In this document: positions 6,782-14,294 of the stretch, piece after piece
Layout: each line of letters begins with the position of its first letter
Numbering within the stretch: position 1 is the first letter of the stretch
Source of the DNA: an uncultured Myxococcales bacterium
Lineage (GTDB): Bacteria; Myxococcota; UBA727; VGSZ01
DNA length: 30,141 bases
Assembly: GCA_903952805.1 (NCBI GenBank)
Contig: CAJBHN010000467.1
Coordinates: 1-30,141, forward strand
Reading direction: 5' to 3'
Translations under genes and position numbers: made by a program
Notes under the pieces: generated by a model
Databases searched by the model: none
The model's input: only the letters and a program-made list of their open reading frames with translations
Told to the model about the DNA's origin: nothing

Positions 6782-8176
6782 TCAGACGGGAGCGGGCTCA
6801 GCACCTTCGGCAATCGGATTCTCCGACGTCCGGGCGCGACCCTTGATGCGCGGACCGGTGGGCCCGGCAAAGCCGTCGTAGTGGCGGGTGATCAGATGCC
6901 CTTCAATCTGCTGGGCGGTGTCGAGGGCGACGCCGACCACGATCAGCAGGCCCGTGCCGCCGAAGTAGAAGGGAACCTGGTTGCTCGTGATGTTCTGGAT
7001 GAGGCTGGGCATCACGCAGACCAACGAGAGGTAGATGGCGCCTGCAAACGTCACGCGGCTGAGCACGTGGTCGATGTATTCGGCGGTCTCACGGCCTGGT
7101 CGTACGCCGGGCACGAAGCCACCGAACTTCTTCAGGTTGTCAGCGACGTCCACGGGATTGAAGACCATAGCGGTGTAGAAGAACGCGAAGAAGATGATCA
7201 GGCCGACGAAGATTGACATGTACTGCCATGAGCCCGGCTGCAGCGCCGTCTGCAGACCCTGAGCCCAGGCCGCGTCGTCGAACAAGGAAGCAAGGGTCGC
7301 CGGGAACATCAGCAGCGACGAAGCGAAGATGGGGGGGATGACGCCGGCCGTATTCACCTTGAGCGGCAAATGCGTTGACTGCCCGCCGTACTGCTTATTG
7401 CCCACGATGCGCTTGGCGTATTGGACGGGGATGCGCCGCTGGCCGCGTTCAATGAACACGATGGCGAAGATAACGACGAAGACGACGACGCCCAAGATCG
7501 CCACCTCCGGCAGAGTGTAGGTTTGCTCCTTCACGCCGACCGCCAACTGGTACAGCGCGGCAGGGAGACCAGCGACGATGCCCGAGAAAATGATCATCGA
7601 CGTGCCGTTGCCGATGCCTTTCTCCTGGATTCGCTCGCCCAGCCACATGATGAACGCGGTGCCCGTCGAGAGCGTCAGCACGGTCATGAAGATGAAGCCG
7701 AAGCCACCGAAGGCAGATGCCCATTCCGCGTCGACGACGCTTTGACCGTTCTGATTGATGCCCTTCAACCACTGGCTGAGCATCACGCCTTGAACGATGG
7801 CAACCAGCATGGTTCCGTAGCGGGTGAACTGATTGATCTTCCGGCGTCCCTGCTCGCCTTCTTTCTGGAGGCGCTCCAAAGAAGGGATGACGACCGTCAT
7901 CAACTGCATGATGATCGACGAGGTCACGTAAGGCATGATCCCCAGCGCGAACACACTGAGTTGGGCGAGTGCCCCGCCGGAGAAGAAGTTCAGAGTTCCC
8001 AGAAGACCACCACCGTCGCCGGTTGAGGTCTTCAGGTAGTCCTGCATAATGCTGCGATCCACGCCAGGCGTGCTGACGAAGATGCCGATGCGGTATACCG
8101 CGAGCAGCGCCAACGTAAAAATGATGCGTTTCCGCAACTCGGGGATGCGGAAAATGTTGACGAGTCCGGCGGCCAC
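6782..8176 (-). CDS. secY: Protein translocase subunit SecY
   Basis: The 464-residue protein has the SecY pattern of ten membrane helices. It starts with LVNIFRIPELRKRIIFTLALLAVYRIGIFV and the plug region STPGVD, includes LERLQKEGEQGRRKINQFTRY, the loop RRIPVQYAKR before TM7, and the FGGFVPGVRPGRETAEYIDHVLSR segment that is strongly conserved in SecY. It forms the SecYEG channel for export and membrane insertion. The start is GTG at 8176 with GAGGTG upstream. It lies between rplO and adk, the classical place at the end of the spc genes. Confidence 0.97.
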   Translation of the reverse strand: MAAGLVNIFRIPELRKRIIFTLALLAVYRIGIFVSTPGVDRSIMQDYLKTSTGDGGGLLGTLNFFSGGALAQLSVFALGIMPYVTSSIIMQLMTVVIPSLERLQKEGEQGRRKINQFTRYGTMLVAIVQGVMLSQWLKGINQNGQSVVDAEWASAFGGFGFIFMTVLTLSTGTAFIMWLGERIQEKGIGNGTSMIIFSGIVAGLPAALYQLAVGVKEQTYTLPEVAILGVVVFVVIFAIVFIERGQRRIPVQYAKRIVGNKQYGGQSTHLPLKVNTAGVIPPIFASSLLMFPATLASLFDDAAWAQGLQTALQPGSWQYMSIFVGLIIFFAFFYTAMVFNPVDVADNLKKFGGFVPGVRPGRETAEYIDHVLSRVTFAGAIYLSLVCVMPSLIQNITSNQVPFYFGGTGLLIVVGVALDTAQQIEGHLITRHYDGFAGPTGPRIKGRARTSENPIAEGAEPAPV

Positions 8177-8231
8177 GCGGGCACCTCGTGCGGGCCGCCA
8201 CTACCTGTGACAGCCAAGACGACAAAATAGT

Positions 8232-8256
8232 GCCGCGCGTCGGTATGACGCGCGGC
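8232..8256 (-). promoter_or_regulatory. Perfect 10-bp hairpin between rplO and secY
   Basis: GCCGCGCGTC-GGTAT-GACGCGCGGC forms a perfect 10-bp stem with a 5-nt loop, 12 nt after the rplO stop. On the transcript it is followed by ACTATTTTG, a weak U-tract, so partial termination or 3'-end protection of the upstream message is possible. Confidence 0.7.
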
Positions 8257-8268
8257 TGACCACACTGG

Positions 8269-8754
8269 TTAAGCGCTGACCTTGGGACCGTCAAGGACTT
8301 CCACAGTCCCGCCGGCGGCCTCGATCTTCTGCTTGGCGCTGGCGGAGATGGCATGCGCCTTCACCGTCAGCTTGATGGCGAGGTCGCCGGTGCCAAGGAT
8401 CTTCACCTTCATGCGGGTCTGGGTGACCAGGCCGCACTCGATGAGCGTGATCGGGTCAACCATGTCGCCAGCGGCGAAGCGCTCGGCGATGCGACCGACA
8501 TTGACGACGGTGAAGTTCTTCCGGAAGTCGTGGTTGCGGAAACCGCGCTTGGGCAAGCGACGGGCAAGGGGCAGCTGTCCGCCCTCGAATCCGGGTCGAA
8601 CCTGACCGGACTTGGTCTTCTTTTGACCCTTGTGACCGCGACCGGCTGTCTTGCCGTGTCCGGAAGCGCGACCGCGACCCAGACGCTTCGGCTTGTGACG
8701 GGCGCCGTGGGGCGCGACGAGATTGTGCAGACCCTGAACTTCAATGCTGCTCAT
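8269..8754 (-). CDS. rplO: 50S ribosomal protein L15
   Basis: The 161-residue product shows the L15 N-terminal signature RLGRGRASGHGKTAGRGHKGQKK, then GFEGGQLPLARRLPKRGF, and the C-terminal domain with VKAHAISASAKQKIEAAGGTVEVL. L15 is a late-assembling large-subunit protein with an extended arm in 23S rRNA. AAGGAG lies 7 nt before the ATG. It precedes secY as in the classical spc order. Confidence 0.97.
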   Translation of the reverse strand: MSSIEVQGLHNLVAPHGARHKPKRLGRGRASGHGKTAGRGHKGQKKTKSGQVRPGFEGGQLPLARRLPKRGFRNHDFRKNFTVVNVGRIAERFAAGDMVDPITLIECGLVTQTRMKVKILGTGDLAIKLTVKAHAISASAKQKIEAAGGTVEVLDGPKVSA

Positions 8755-8829
8755 TGCAGGCTCCTTGCGCCGCCAGCGGTGCTGGTCGACTCGGATGGGG
8801 AACGATGGTCAACCACCGTTCATAGCGAC

Positions 8830-8875
8830 GCCTGTCACACCTTCCCCAACAAGGGAAGGGGTTCACGCGACAGGC
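8830..8875 (-). promoter_or_regulatory. Two-part hairpin between rpmD and rplO
   Basis: The outer stem GCCTGTC/GACAGGC (8830-8836, 8869-8875) encloses an inner stem CCTTCCC/GGGAAGG (8840-8846, 8853-8859) with a CAACAA loop. It begins 11 nt after the rpmD stop codon. A further weaker pair lies at about 8801-8821. Confidence 0.65.
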
Positions 8876-8886
8876 TTTGGTAACGA

Positions 8887-9138
8887 TCACGCCTTCTTGG
8901 GCGTGCCGTCAGCGTTCTTGTGCCGACGGCCAAAGAGGGCCGCTTCGCCCTTTTTGACTTCGACGGCGACGAGGTGCTGGACCTTCTCGACCATGCCGCG
9001 GATGGCGGGCGTATCCCGCAATTCGACGGTGTGGCCAATGCGGCGCAGACCAAGGCCCTTGATGATGAGGCGCTGGGCCTCGCTCTTGTGGGACATGCCG
9101 CGCAGCTGGGTGACGCAGATCTTCGTGGACTGAGACAT
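8887..9138 (-). CDS. rpmD: 50S ribosomal protein L30
   Basis: The 83-residue protein contains the L30 core: ICVTQLRGMSHKSEAQRLIIKGLGLRRIGHTVEL, then DTPAIRGMVEKVQHLVAVE. It is longer than the usual 58-62 residues because of a basic C-terminal extension after the core (KKGEAALFGRRHKNADG). L30 binds 23S rRNA near the 5S region. GGAGAG precedes the ATG. Order rpsE-rpmD-rplO is canonical. Confidence 0.95.
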   Translation of the reverse strand: MSQSTKICVTQLRGMSHKSEAQRLIIKGLGLRRIGHTVELRDTPAIRGMVEKVQHLVAVEVKKGEAALFGRRHKNADGTPKKA

Positions 9139-9158
9139 GGATCTCTCCGAGAGTCAGA

Positions 9159-9182
9159 CCCGCCGACGGTGAGGTCGGTGGG
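9159..9182 (-). promoter_or_regulatory. Stem-loop between rpsE and rpmD
   Basis: CCCGCCGAC (9159-9167) faces GTCGGTGGG (9174-9182): 8 of 9 positions pair on the transcript, with one A-C mismatch and a 6-nt loop, 16 nt after the rpsE stop. Confidence 0.45.
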
Positions 9183-9198
9183 GTGCTGCAGGTAACGG

Positions 9199-9729
9199 TC
9201 AGGCCTGGGCGCCGGCCTGGGTGGCCTTGGCCTCGGGCAGCGCAACACCACGACGGGAGGCGTGCTGCTCAACGCTCTTGAGCTGGCGCAGGGCATCGAC
9301 GGTGGCGTGGACCACGTTGTGGGGATTCTTGGTCCCGAGGGACTTCGAGAGGATGTTGTGGACGCCGGCGGCCTCCAACACGGCGCGGACCGTGCCGCCA
9401 GCGATAACGCCGGTACCGTCGGAAGCCGGACGAAGCACCACCAGGCCTGAGCCGAAGTGACCTTTGGCCTCGTGCGGAATCGTGGTGCCCTTCAAGGAAA
9501 CCTTGAAAAGACCCTTCTTCGCCTGGTCGGCACCCTTGCGGATGGCCTCGGGGACTTCGTTGGCCTTGCCGAGGCCGACGCCGACGTGGCCTTCGCCATC
9601 GCCGACCACGACGAGCGCGGCGAAGCTGAAGCGCTTACCGCCCTTCACGACCTTGGCGACGCGGTTGATGTGGATGACGCGCTCGGTGAGCTCGCCAAGG
9701 GACTCGGGATTGATGGGCTTTTCGGCCAT
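9199..9729 (-). CDS. rpsE: 30S ribosomal protein S5
   Basis: The 176-residue protein has the double-stranded-RNA-binding-like N-terminal domain (ERVIHINRVAKVVKGGKRFSF, ALVVVGDGEGHVGVGLGKANEVPEAIRKG) and the C-terminal domain with GSGLVVLRPASDGTGVIAGGTVRAVLEAAGVHN and SLGTKNPHNVVHATVDAL. These are complete S5 signatures. S5 contributes to decoding fidelity and the mRNA entry channel. GAGGA precedes the ATG. The 36-nt gap from rplR holds only a short GAGCT/AGCTC palindrome. Confidence 0.97.
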   Translation of the reverse strand: MAEKPINPESLGELTERVIHINRVAKVVKGGKRFSFAALVVVGDGEGHVGVGLGKANEVPEAIRKGADQAKKGLFKVSLKGTTIPHEAKGHFGSGLVVLRPASDGTGVIAGGTVRAVLEAAGVHNILSKSLGTKNPHNVVHATVDALRQLKSVEQHASRRGVALPEAKATQAGAQA

Positions 9730-9765
9730 GGATTCCTCGGAGAAAGACGTTGAGAGAGCTGGAGC

Positions 9766-10158
9766 TCAGAGCGAGAGGCCACCCTCACGGGCGCCGTCGG
9801 CAACCGCAGCAATGCGGCCGTGATAGCGAAAGCCATTGCGGTCAAAGACGACGGCTGCGACGCCGGCCTTCTTCGCGCGCTCGGCGATCGCCTTGCCGAC
9901 TTCCTTGGCGGCGTCGGACTTCTTCTTGCCCTTGACGGCGTCGCGAAGAGCCTTGTCGAGGGTCGAAGCCTGGGCGAGGGTCTTGCCGGTCTCATCATTG
10001 ATGATCTGGGCATAGATGTGCGTCGCGCTGCGGAACACCGACAGGCGGGGGCGCTCAACCGTGCCCTCCACAGTCTTGCGGATGCCGAGGTGGCGCTTGA
10101 CGCGCGTGGCTTCCTTGGGGTTCTTGCGACGGAGCGTAGCGAGATCGACCTTGCGCAT
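9766..10158 (-). CDS. rplR: 50S ribosomal protein L18
   Basis: The 130-residue protein begins MRKVDLATLRRKN and has the L18 core: RVKRHLGIRKTVEGTVERPRLSVFRSATHIYAQIIND and the C-terminal FDRNGFRYHGRIAAVADGAREGGL ending. L18 binds 5S rRNA and joins it to the 50S subunit. AGGAG lies upstream of the ATG. Position between rplF and rpsE is canonical. Confidence 0.97.
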   Translation of the reverse strand: MRKVDLATLRRKNPKEATRVKRHLGIRKTVEGTVERPRLSVFRSATHIYAQIINDETGKTLAQASTLDKALRDAVKGKKKSDAAKEVGKAIAERAKKAGVAAVVFDRNGFRYHGRIAAVADGAREGGLSL

Positions 10159-10228
10159 TGCACTGACTCCTGAGGGTAGCGAGCACGGTTGTCCGGACGT
10201 GCCGACATCCTCGACAGGGATGGAACCG

Positions 10229-10256
10229 CCGACGTCGCCAACCGAGGCAACGTCGG
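10229..10256 (-). promoter_or_regulatory. Hairpin between rplF and rplR
   Basis: CCGACGT and ACGTCGG (7 bp) enclose a further GCC/GGC stem across a 1x1 mismatch, with the loop AACCGA. It begins 10 nt after the rplF stop codon. Confidence 0.6.
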
Positions 10257-10266
10257 GTGTGAAGGA

Positions 10267-10818
10267 TCACTTGGCGCCGGACTTGCCTTCCTTCTGCAGC
10301 GGCTTCTCGGTGGAGTATCGGACACCTTTGAGGCCGTAGGGGTCCTTATTCACCGGGCGGAACGAGCGGATTTTGGCCGCGGTCTCGCCGAGGAGTTCCT
10401 TGTTCGCCGCCGTCAAGACGATGTGCGTCTTCTTGTCGTCGGTGATCTGGGCCGTGAGGCCCTCGGGGAGCTTGTACACGATCGGGTGCGAAAACCCGAG
10501 CGTCATGTGCAGCTCTTTCCCCTTCACTTCGGCGCGGTAACCGACGCCGGTGATGTCGAGCTCGCGGGTGAAGCCCTTATCGGCTCCCGTGACCATGTTC
10601 TGTACGATGGTACGAGTGAGGCCGTGCAGCGACCGTGCGAGGCGATCCTCGTTGGGGCGGCTCACGATGATCGTGGTGCCTTCGAGGGCAACCTTGACCT
10701 GCGTGTGGGGCTTGAACGAGAGCTTGCCCTTGGGGCCTTCGACCTTCACCTCGCCATTGGCGATGGCGACCTTGACGCTCTTGGGGACTTCGATTGGCTT
10801 CTTGCCGATACGAGACAT
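10267..10818 (-). CDS. rplF: 50S ribosomal protein L6
   Basis: The 183-residue protein starts MSRIGKKPIEVPKSVKV, with ANGEVKVEGPKGKLSF and the second-domain signature LGFSHPIVYKLPEGL, then RSFRPVNKDPYGLKGVRYSTE before a Lys-rich end. L6 lies near the GTPase-associated region and sarcin-ricin loop. The ATG at 10818 fits the family start; the frame stays open upstream but that sequence is unrelated. No strong Shine-Dalgarno sequence is visible, so coupling to rpsH translation is possible. Confidence 0.97.
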   Translation of the reverse strand: MSRIGKKPIEVPKSVKVAIANGEVKVEGPKGKLSFKPHTQVKVALEGTTIIVSRPNEDRLARSLHGLTRTIVQNMVTGADKGFTRELDITGVGYRAEVKGKELHMTLGFSHPIVYKLPEGLTAQITDDKKTHIVLTAANKELLGETAAKIRSFRPVNKDPYGLKGVRYSTEKPLQKEGKSGAK

Positions 10819-10874
10819 GGGATGACCCGTGCTTTCTGAAATGGGTTCGACATCATCGGTGACGGTGACGGCGA

Positions 10875-10891
10875 CCTCGACCGGGTCGAGG
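10875..10891 (-). promoter_or_regulatory. Tight hairpin between rpsH and rplF
   Basis: CCTCGAC-CGG-GTCGAGG is a perfect 7-bp stem with a 3-nt loop, 9 nt after the rpsH stop codon. Confidence 0.6.
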
Positions 10892-10900
10892 CCGACGGCA

Positions 10901-11296
10901 TCACCACACCGTGCAGAGGACCTCGCCGCCAACCCGGTCCTTGCGGGCCTGGTGGTCGGTCATGACGCCACGGGACGTCGAGACGATGGCGAGACCGATA
11001 CCGCCGCGGACCTTCTGGAGGTCATCGGCTGCAGAGTAACGGCGGAGGCCGGGGCGCGACACACGCGACACGCCCTCGATCAGGGGCTGGCTGCGCTCGT
11101 CGTACTTCAGCGTGACGTGAAGGGTGGCGCGGCCATCCTTCTCTTCGACGCGGACGTCTTCGAGATAACCCTCGTCCTTGAGGATCTGGGCGATGCGCAC
11201 CTTGATCTTCGACGAAGGAGCGGTCGTGGTCTTGTGGCGCGCGAGCTGAGCGTTGCGCAGGCGCGTGAGAAAATCGGCGATGGGATCGGTCATCAT
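10901..11296 (-). CDS. rpsH: 30S ribosomal protein S8
   Basis: The product of about 131 residues starts (M)MTDPIADFLTRLRNAQLARH and carries SSKIKVRIAQILKDEGYL, LKYDERSQPLIEGVSRVSRPGLRRY and the C-terminal GGIGLAIVSTSRGVMTDHQAR motif. S8 binds helix 21 of 16S rRNA and is the known translational repressor of the spc operon in E. coli. Two adjacent ATGs (11296 and 11293) are possible starts; GAAGG lies upstream. It directly follows rplE: the rpsN (S14) gene usually between them is missing and the 52-nt gap cannot hold it. Confidence 0.96.
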   Translation of the reverse strand: MMTDPIADFLTRLRNAQLARHKTTTAPSSKIKVRIAQILKDEGYLEDVRVEEKDGRATLHVTLKYDERSQPLIEGVSRVSRPGLRRYSAADDLQKVRGGIGLAIVSTSRGVMTDHQARKDRVGGEVLCTVW

Positions 11297-11348
11297 GGGT
11301 GGTTGACCTTCAGATGAGAGTGAAAGCGGAAAGTGGAGTGCAAGCAGG

Positions 11349-12017
11349 TCACTTGCGGAACGGCATGCCGAGGTGCGTGAGCAGAGCCTTGCACTGCTCG
11401 TCATTGGCTGCCGTCGTCACGAACGTGATGTTCATGCCGCGGAGCTTGTCCACCTTGTCGTAGTCGATCTCGCTGAAAATGATCTGCTCCTTGAGGCCCA
11501 GGGAGTAGTTGCCACGACCGTCCATCTTTGCGGCTACGCCACGAAAGTCGCGAACGCGGGGCAATGCGAGGTTGACCAGACGGTCCAAGAACTCCCACAT
11601 GCGCTCGCGGCGCAGGGTGACCATGCAGCCGATGTTCATGCCTTCGCGCAGCTTGTAGGTGGCGATCGACTTCTTGGCGGCGGTCAGCACGGGCTTCTGG
11701 CCGGTGATCTTCGCCATTTCCTCGGCGGCGCCTTCAAGGATCTTCGGGTCGCGAACCGCTTCGCCCAGACCCATGTTGACCACAATCTTGGTCAGACGTG
11801 GGACCTGCATGGGGTTCTTCAAGCCGAGTTCCTTCAAGAGGTTCGGCGCGATTTCCTTCTTGTAGAAGTTCCGCAGGCGAGGCGGACGCTTCTCCTCAGG
11901 AGGCAGCTCCGAGGGCTTGAGTTGGTTCTGGCTGGCAGCCTTGGCTGCCTTCTTGGCGAGGCCTTCGGCCTTGGCCTTGGCTGCGCGGTCGCCGTCGTCG
12001 GTCTTCTTGGAAGCCAT
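11349..12017 (-). CDS. rplE: 50S ribosomal protein L5 with an N-terminal basic extension
   Basis: Residues from about 45 on are a complete L5: RLRNFYKKEIAPNLLKELGL, VPRLTKIVVNMGLGEAVRD, TGQKPVLTAAKKSIATYKLREG, the RERMWEFLDRLVNLALPRVRDFRG segment, and GMNITFVTTAANDEQCKALL near the end. L5 binds 5S rRNA and contacts P-site tRNA. At 222 residues it exceeds the usual 179-185 because of an N-terminal run rich in Lys and Ala (MASKKTDDGDRAAKAKAEG and onward). The ATG at 12017 has AGGAG at good spacing, which supports the long form. Confidence 0.96.
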   Translation of the reverse strand: MASKKTDDGDRAAKAKAEGLAKKAAKAASQNQLKPSELPPEEKRPPRLRNFYKKEIAPNLLKELGLKNPMQVPRLTKIVVNMGLGEAVRDPKILEGAAEEMAKITGQKPVLTAAKKSIATYKLREGMNIGCMVTLRRERMWEFLDRLVNLALPRVRDFRGVAAKMDGRGNYSLGLKEQIIFSEIDYDKVDKLRGMNITFVTTAANDEQCKALLTHLGMPFRK

Positions 12018-12121
12018 TGTTCATCTCCTGTCAGTGTCGGCGGGGAGGGTTCACCTCGACCCGTCACGCGGTAGCAGCTGTGGGCAGAACTTCATGGGCG
12101 CGGGCCCAGGAAGCGTCAGTT

Positions 12122-12145
12122 CTTCTTCGGCGTCAGCCGAAGAAG
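12122..12145 (-). promoter_or_regulatory. Perfect hairpin, copy 2 of the twin element (rplX-rplE gap)
   Basis: CTTCTTCGGC-GTCA-GCCGAAGAAG has arms identical to those at 4707-4730 and a different 4-nt loop. It starts 2 nt after the rplX stop codon. Confidence 0.75.
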
Positions 12146-12147
12146 CA

Positions 12148-12510
12148 TCAAACCTTCTCGGCCTTGAGGCCCTTGCCCCGTGCCACGCGCTCCTTGAGGA
12201 GGCTGGCCTTGCCCTCGCCGGTCTTCTGGGCGGCACCAACACGCACCGGGCGGTTGAGCGTCTCTGAGAAGAGCATCACGTGGGACAGCGGGATCGAGCC
12301 GGCGCCCTCAATGATGCCGCCCTCGGGGTGTTTCGCCGAGCGCTGGGGCTTGAGGTGACGCTTGATGAGGCGGAGGCCTTCGACGCGGACGCGAACCTTG
12401 TCGCCATCACGCAGGACTTCGAGAACTTTGCCCGATTGACCCTTGATGTCTTTGCCGCCGGCGATGACCTTGACGAGGTCACCCTTCTTGATCTTGCACT
12501 TGATCTGCAT
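12148..12510 (-). CDS. rplX: 50S ribosomal protein L24
   Basis: The 120-residue product starts MQIKCKIKKGDLVKVIAGGKD, the KOW RNA-binding motif of L24, followed by KGQSGKVLEVLRDGDKVRVEG-like strands, RHLKPQRSAKHPEGGIIEGAGSIPLSHVML and a basic C-terminus. L24 is an assembly initiator of the 50S subunit near the exit tunnel. The ATG at 12510 fits the family; upstream frame is unrelated. AAAGGCG lies upstream. Confidence 0.95.
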   Translation of the reverse strand: MQIKCKIKKGDLVKVIAGGKDIKGQSGKVLEVLRDGDKVRVRVEGLRLIKRHLKPQRSAKHPEGGIIEGAGSIPLSHVMLFSETLNRPVRVGAAQKTGEGKASLLKERVARGKGLKAEKV

Positions 12511-12550
12511 GGCTGTTTCGCCTTTCAGAGAGAGTGGGGGGTGACGTCGC

Positions 12551-12919
12551 TCAAAGCACTTCAGGCGCGAGCGAAACAATCTTCATGAATTTTTTGGCGC
12601 GCAGCTCACGGGCCACTGGCCCAAAGATGCGGGTGCCGATCGGCTCGTTGTCCTTGTTGACCAGGACGGCGCCGTTGTTGTCGAAACGGATGTACGTTCC
12701 GTCAGCGCGGCTCAACTCCTTGGCGGTGCGAACGACGACGGCGCGGACGACGTCCCCCTTCTTGACCTTGGAGGCAGGGCTGGACTCCTTGACGGCGCAA
12801 ACAATGACGTCGCCGACCGAGGCGTAGCGGCGCTTGGAGCCACCGAGAACCTTGATGCACATCACCTTGCGAGCACCGGAGTTGTCAGCGACTTCGAGGG
12901 TGGACTGGGTCTGGATCAT
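12551..12919 (-). CDS. rplN: 50S ribosomal protein L14
   Basis: The 122-residue product is a standard-length L14: MIQTQSTLEVADNSGARKVMCIKVLGGSKRRYASVGD, the VKKGDVVRAVVVRTAKELSRADGTYIRFDNNGAVL core, and GTRIFGPVARELRAKKFMKIVSLAPEVL at the end. L14 forms part of bridge B8 to 16S rRNA. GGAAGG lies upstream. The gap from rpsQ is one of the longest in the cluster (242 nt) and marks the classical S10/spc operon boundary. Confidence 0.98.
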   Translation of the reverse strand: MIQTQSTLEVADNSGARKVMCIKVLGGSKRRYASVGDVIVCAVKESSPASKVKKGDVVRAVVVRTAKELSRADGTYIRFDNNGAVLVNKDNEPIGTRIFGPVARELRAKKFMKIVSLAPEVL

Positions 12920-13122
12920 GGTCGAGTACCAACCTTCCTGGGCACAAAAGCCCGCGAATAGACGACGACGGCTGCCCTGGGGGCAGCGGCGTCACAGTGG
13001 GTCGTGGTCGGAAAAGGAGTCATGTGAGGCAAAGTGCCCATCACCATGACGCCTCGGACGCGGGGCCGGCGTGCCTGTGGGCAACGGCGGGCCAGGGTCT
13101 CCGAAGCACGAAACGGCCATCG

Positions 13123-13157
13123 CTCAGGCGCACCATTGATGCGCCCAATGGCCTGAG
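13123..13157 (-). promoter_or_regulatory. Hairpin with two competing folds in the rpsQ-rplN gap
   Basis: CTCAGGC/GCCTGAG (7 bp) continues, across a 4-nt bulge, into CATTG/CAATG. Alternatively GGCGCA (13127-13132) pairs with TGCGCC (13140-13145). It starts 4 nt after the rpsQ stop. Another small stem, GCTGCC-CTGGG-GGCAGC, lies at about 12971-12987. The rest of this 242-nt gap shows nothing clear, and no promoter could be called. Confidence 0.55.
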
Positions 13158-13161
13158 ACGC

Positions 13162-13446
13162 TCAGACCTTCGCTTTTTCGGCGATGGACTGGAGGCGCCA
13201 GCGCTTGAGGCGGCTCAGAGGGCGCGACTCAACGATCACAACCTTGTCGCCCGCGGCGACATCATTGTTCTCGTCGTGCGCGTAATAACGCGCGCGCTTC
13301 TTGAGAAACTTGTTGTACTTCGGATGCTTCACCGTACGCACCACCTCGACGATGATGGTCTTGTGCATCTTGCTCTTGATAGCCACGCCCGCGAGGGTGC
13401 GACCCTTGCCACGGTCGGCGCCGTCGGCTTGCTGTTGCTCGGTCAT
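13162..13446 (-). CDS. rpsQ: 30S ribosomal protein S17
   Basis: The 94-residue product carries the S17 OB-fold: RTLAGVAIKSKMHKTIIVEVVRTVKHPKYNKFLKKRARYYAHDE, then GDKVVIVESRPLSRLKRWRL. The first 15 residues (MTEQQQADGADRGKG) are a non-conserved lead-in. S17 is a primary 16S rRNA binder in the 30S body. Only a weak GGAA lies before the ATG. rpmC-rpsQ order is canonical. Confidence 0.96.
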   Translation of the reverse strand: MTEQQQADGADRGKGRTLAGVAIKSKMHKTIIVEVVRTVKHPKYNKFLKKRARYYAHDENNDVAAGDKVVIVESRPLSRLKRWRLQSIAEKAKV

Positions 13447-13512
13447 GTGATCGTTCCGATCTGAAAGTGTCGGTCAGTCGTGACAGGAGAAAAAGGCGAC
13501 GTCAACTGGGAT

Positions 13513-13536
13513 GTCGGTGGTGCACTCACCATCGAC
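13513..13536 (-). promoter_or_regulatory. Stem-loop between rpmC and rpsQ
   Basis: GTCGGTGGTG (13513-13522) faces CACCATCGAC (13527-13536) across a 4-nt loop. Nine of ten positions pair on the transcript, with one A-C mismatch. It starts about 7 nt after the rpmC stop. Confidence 0.5.
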
Positions 13537-13543
13537 CCTCCCG

Positions 13544-13735
13544 TCAAACAGTCGGCTGATTCTTCGCCGTCAGGATGCGGGCGAGCTCTTTGCGCTTGTC
13601 CGCCAGCTCCGACGTGTTCGCCAGCTTGCGGGTCGCATGCTGGAAGTTCAGGTCGAAGAGGTCCTTGCGGGTCTTCTGCTCAAGTTCGGCCAGGTCCGCT
13701 TGGGACTTGCCGGCAAAGGATGTCTTCTTGGCCAT
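13544..13735 (-). CDS. rpmC: 50S ribosomal protein L29
   Basis: The 63-residue product MAKKTSFAGKSQADLAELEQ... has the two-helix L29 pattern, with KTRKDLFDLNFQHATRKLANTSELADKRKELARILTA. This matches the L29 motif around the FNLRFQ-type segment and the closing ARILT. L29 lies at the tunnel exit near L23, where trigger factor and SRP dock. CGGAG stands upstream of the ATG at 13735; the in-frame upstream option adds 12 residues and is rejected. Confidence 0.94.
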   Translation of the reverse strand: MAKKTSFAGKSQADLAELEQKTRKDLFDLNFQHATRKLANTSELADKRKELARILTAKNQPTV

Positions 13736-13749
13736 GGGCTCACTCCGGA

Positions 13750-13790
13750 GAGCAACCAGGGGCGCCGCCATTGACGGCGCCCTGTTGCTC
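13750..13790 (-). promoter_or_regulatory. Strong bulged hairpin overlapping the rplP stop codon
   Basis: GAGCAAC + AGGG + CGCCG on one side pairs with CGGCG + CCCT + GTTGCTC on the other: 16 pairs with two single-base bulges and a 7-nt loop. The right arm runs into the rplP stop codon, so terminating ribosomes would have to open it. It is the longest stem of the series. Confidence 0.7.
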
Positions 13791-14205
13791 AGAGGTCGTT
13801 CTTCTTGTCGATGAATTTGGTCGCGAGGGGCAGTTTGGCCTTGGCGAGGTTGAGGGCTTCGATCGCCGTGGCGACGTCAACACCTTCCATCTCGTACAGG
13901 ACACGGCCAGGAAGCACGACGGCAACCCAACCCTCGACGTTACCCTTACCCTTACCCTGACGAGTCTCGGCAGGCTTCTTGGTGAAGGACTTGTCAGGAA
14001 AGATGCGGATCCAGATCTTGCCGCCGCGCTTGATCTTGCGAGTCATCGCAACGCGGGCTGCTTCAATCTGGCGGGCCGTCAACCAACCTGGTTCCGTCGC
14101 GATGAGTGCGTACTCACCGAAGGAGACGTCGTGGCCACGTCCGGCTTTGCCGGCAACGTTGCCTTTGTGCATTTTGCGGTACTTGACGCGCGCTGGGCTC
14201 ATCAT
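13789..14205 (-). CDS. rplP: 50S ribosomal protein L16
   Basis: The 138-residue product begins (M)MSPARVKYRKMHKGNVAGKA, with GEYALIATEPGWLTARQIEAARVAMTR, GGKIWIRIFPDKSFTKKPAETRQGKGKGNVEGWVAVVLPG and VATAIEALNLAKAKLPLATKF. All conserved L16 blocks are present, including the GKGKG loop that reaches toward the A and P sites. Two consecutive ATGs (14205, 14202) are possible. Order rpsC-rplP-rpmC is canonical. Confidence 0.97.
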   Translation of the reverse strand: MMSPARVKYRKMHKGNVAGKAGRGHDVSFGEYALIATEPGWLTARQIEAARVAMTRKIKRGGKIWIRIFPDKSFTKKPAETRQGKGKGNVEGWVAVVLPGRVLYEMEGVDVATAIEALNLAKAKLPLATKFIDKKNDL

Positions 14206-14227
14206 GGCGAGGGAACTCCGACTTCAA

Positions 14228-14243
14228 GGCGTCTCACGACGCC
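14228..14243 (-). promoter_or_regulatory. Small perfect hairpin in the rpsC-rplP gap
   Basis: GGCGTC-TCAC-GACGCC forms a perfect 6-bp stem with a 4-nt loop. A 10-bp palindrome CCAGCGCTGG lies next to it at 14263-14272, nearer the rpsC stop codon. Confidence 0.5.
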
Positions 14244-14294
14244 AGGAAGTGTTCGATCTTTTCCAGCGCTGGCGCCGGAGAAGGGGTGATTGGG

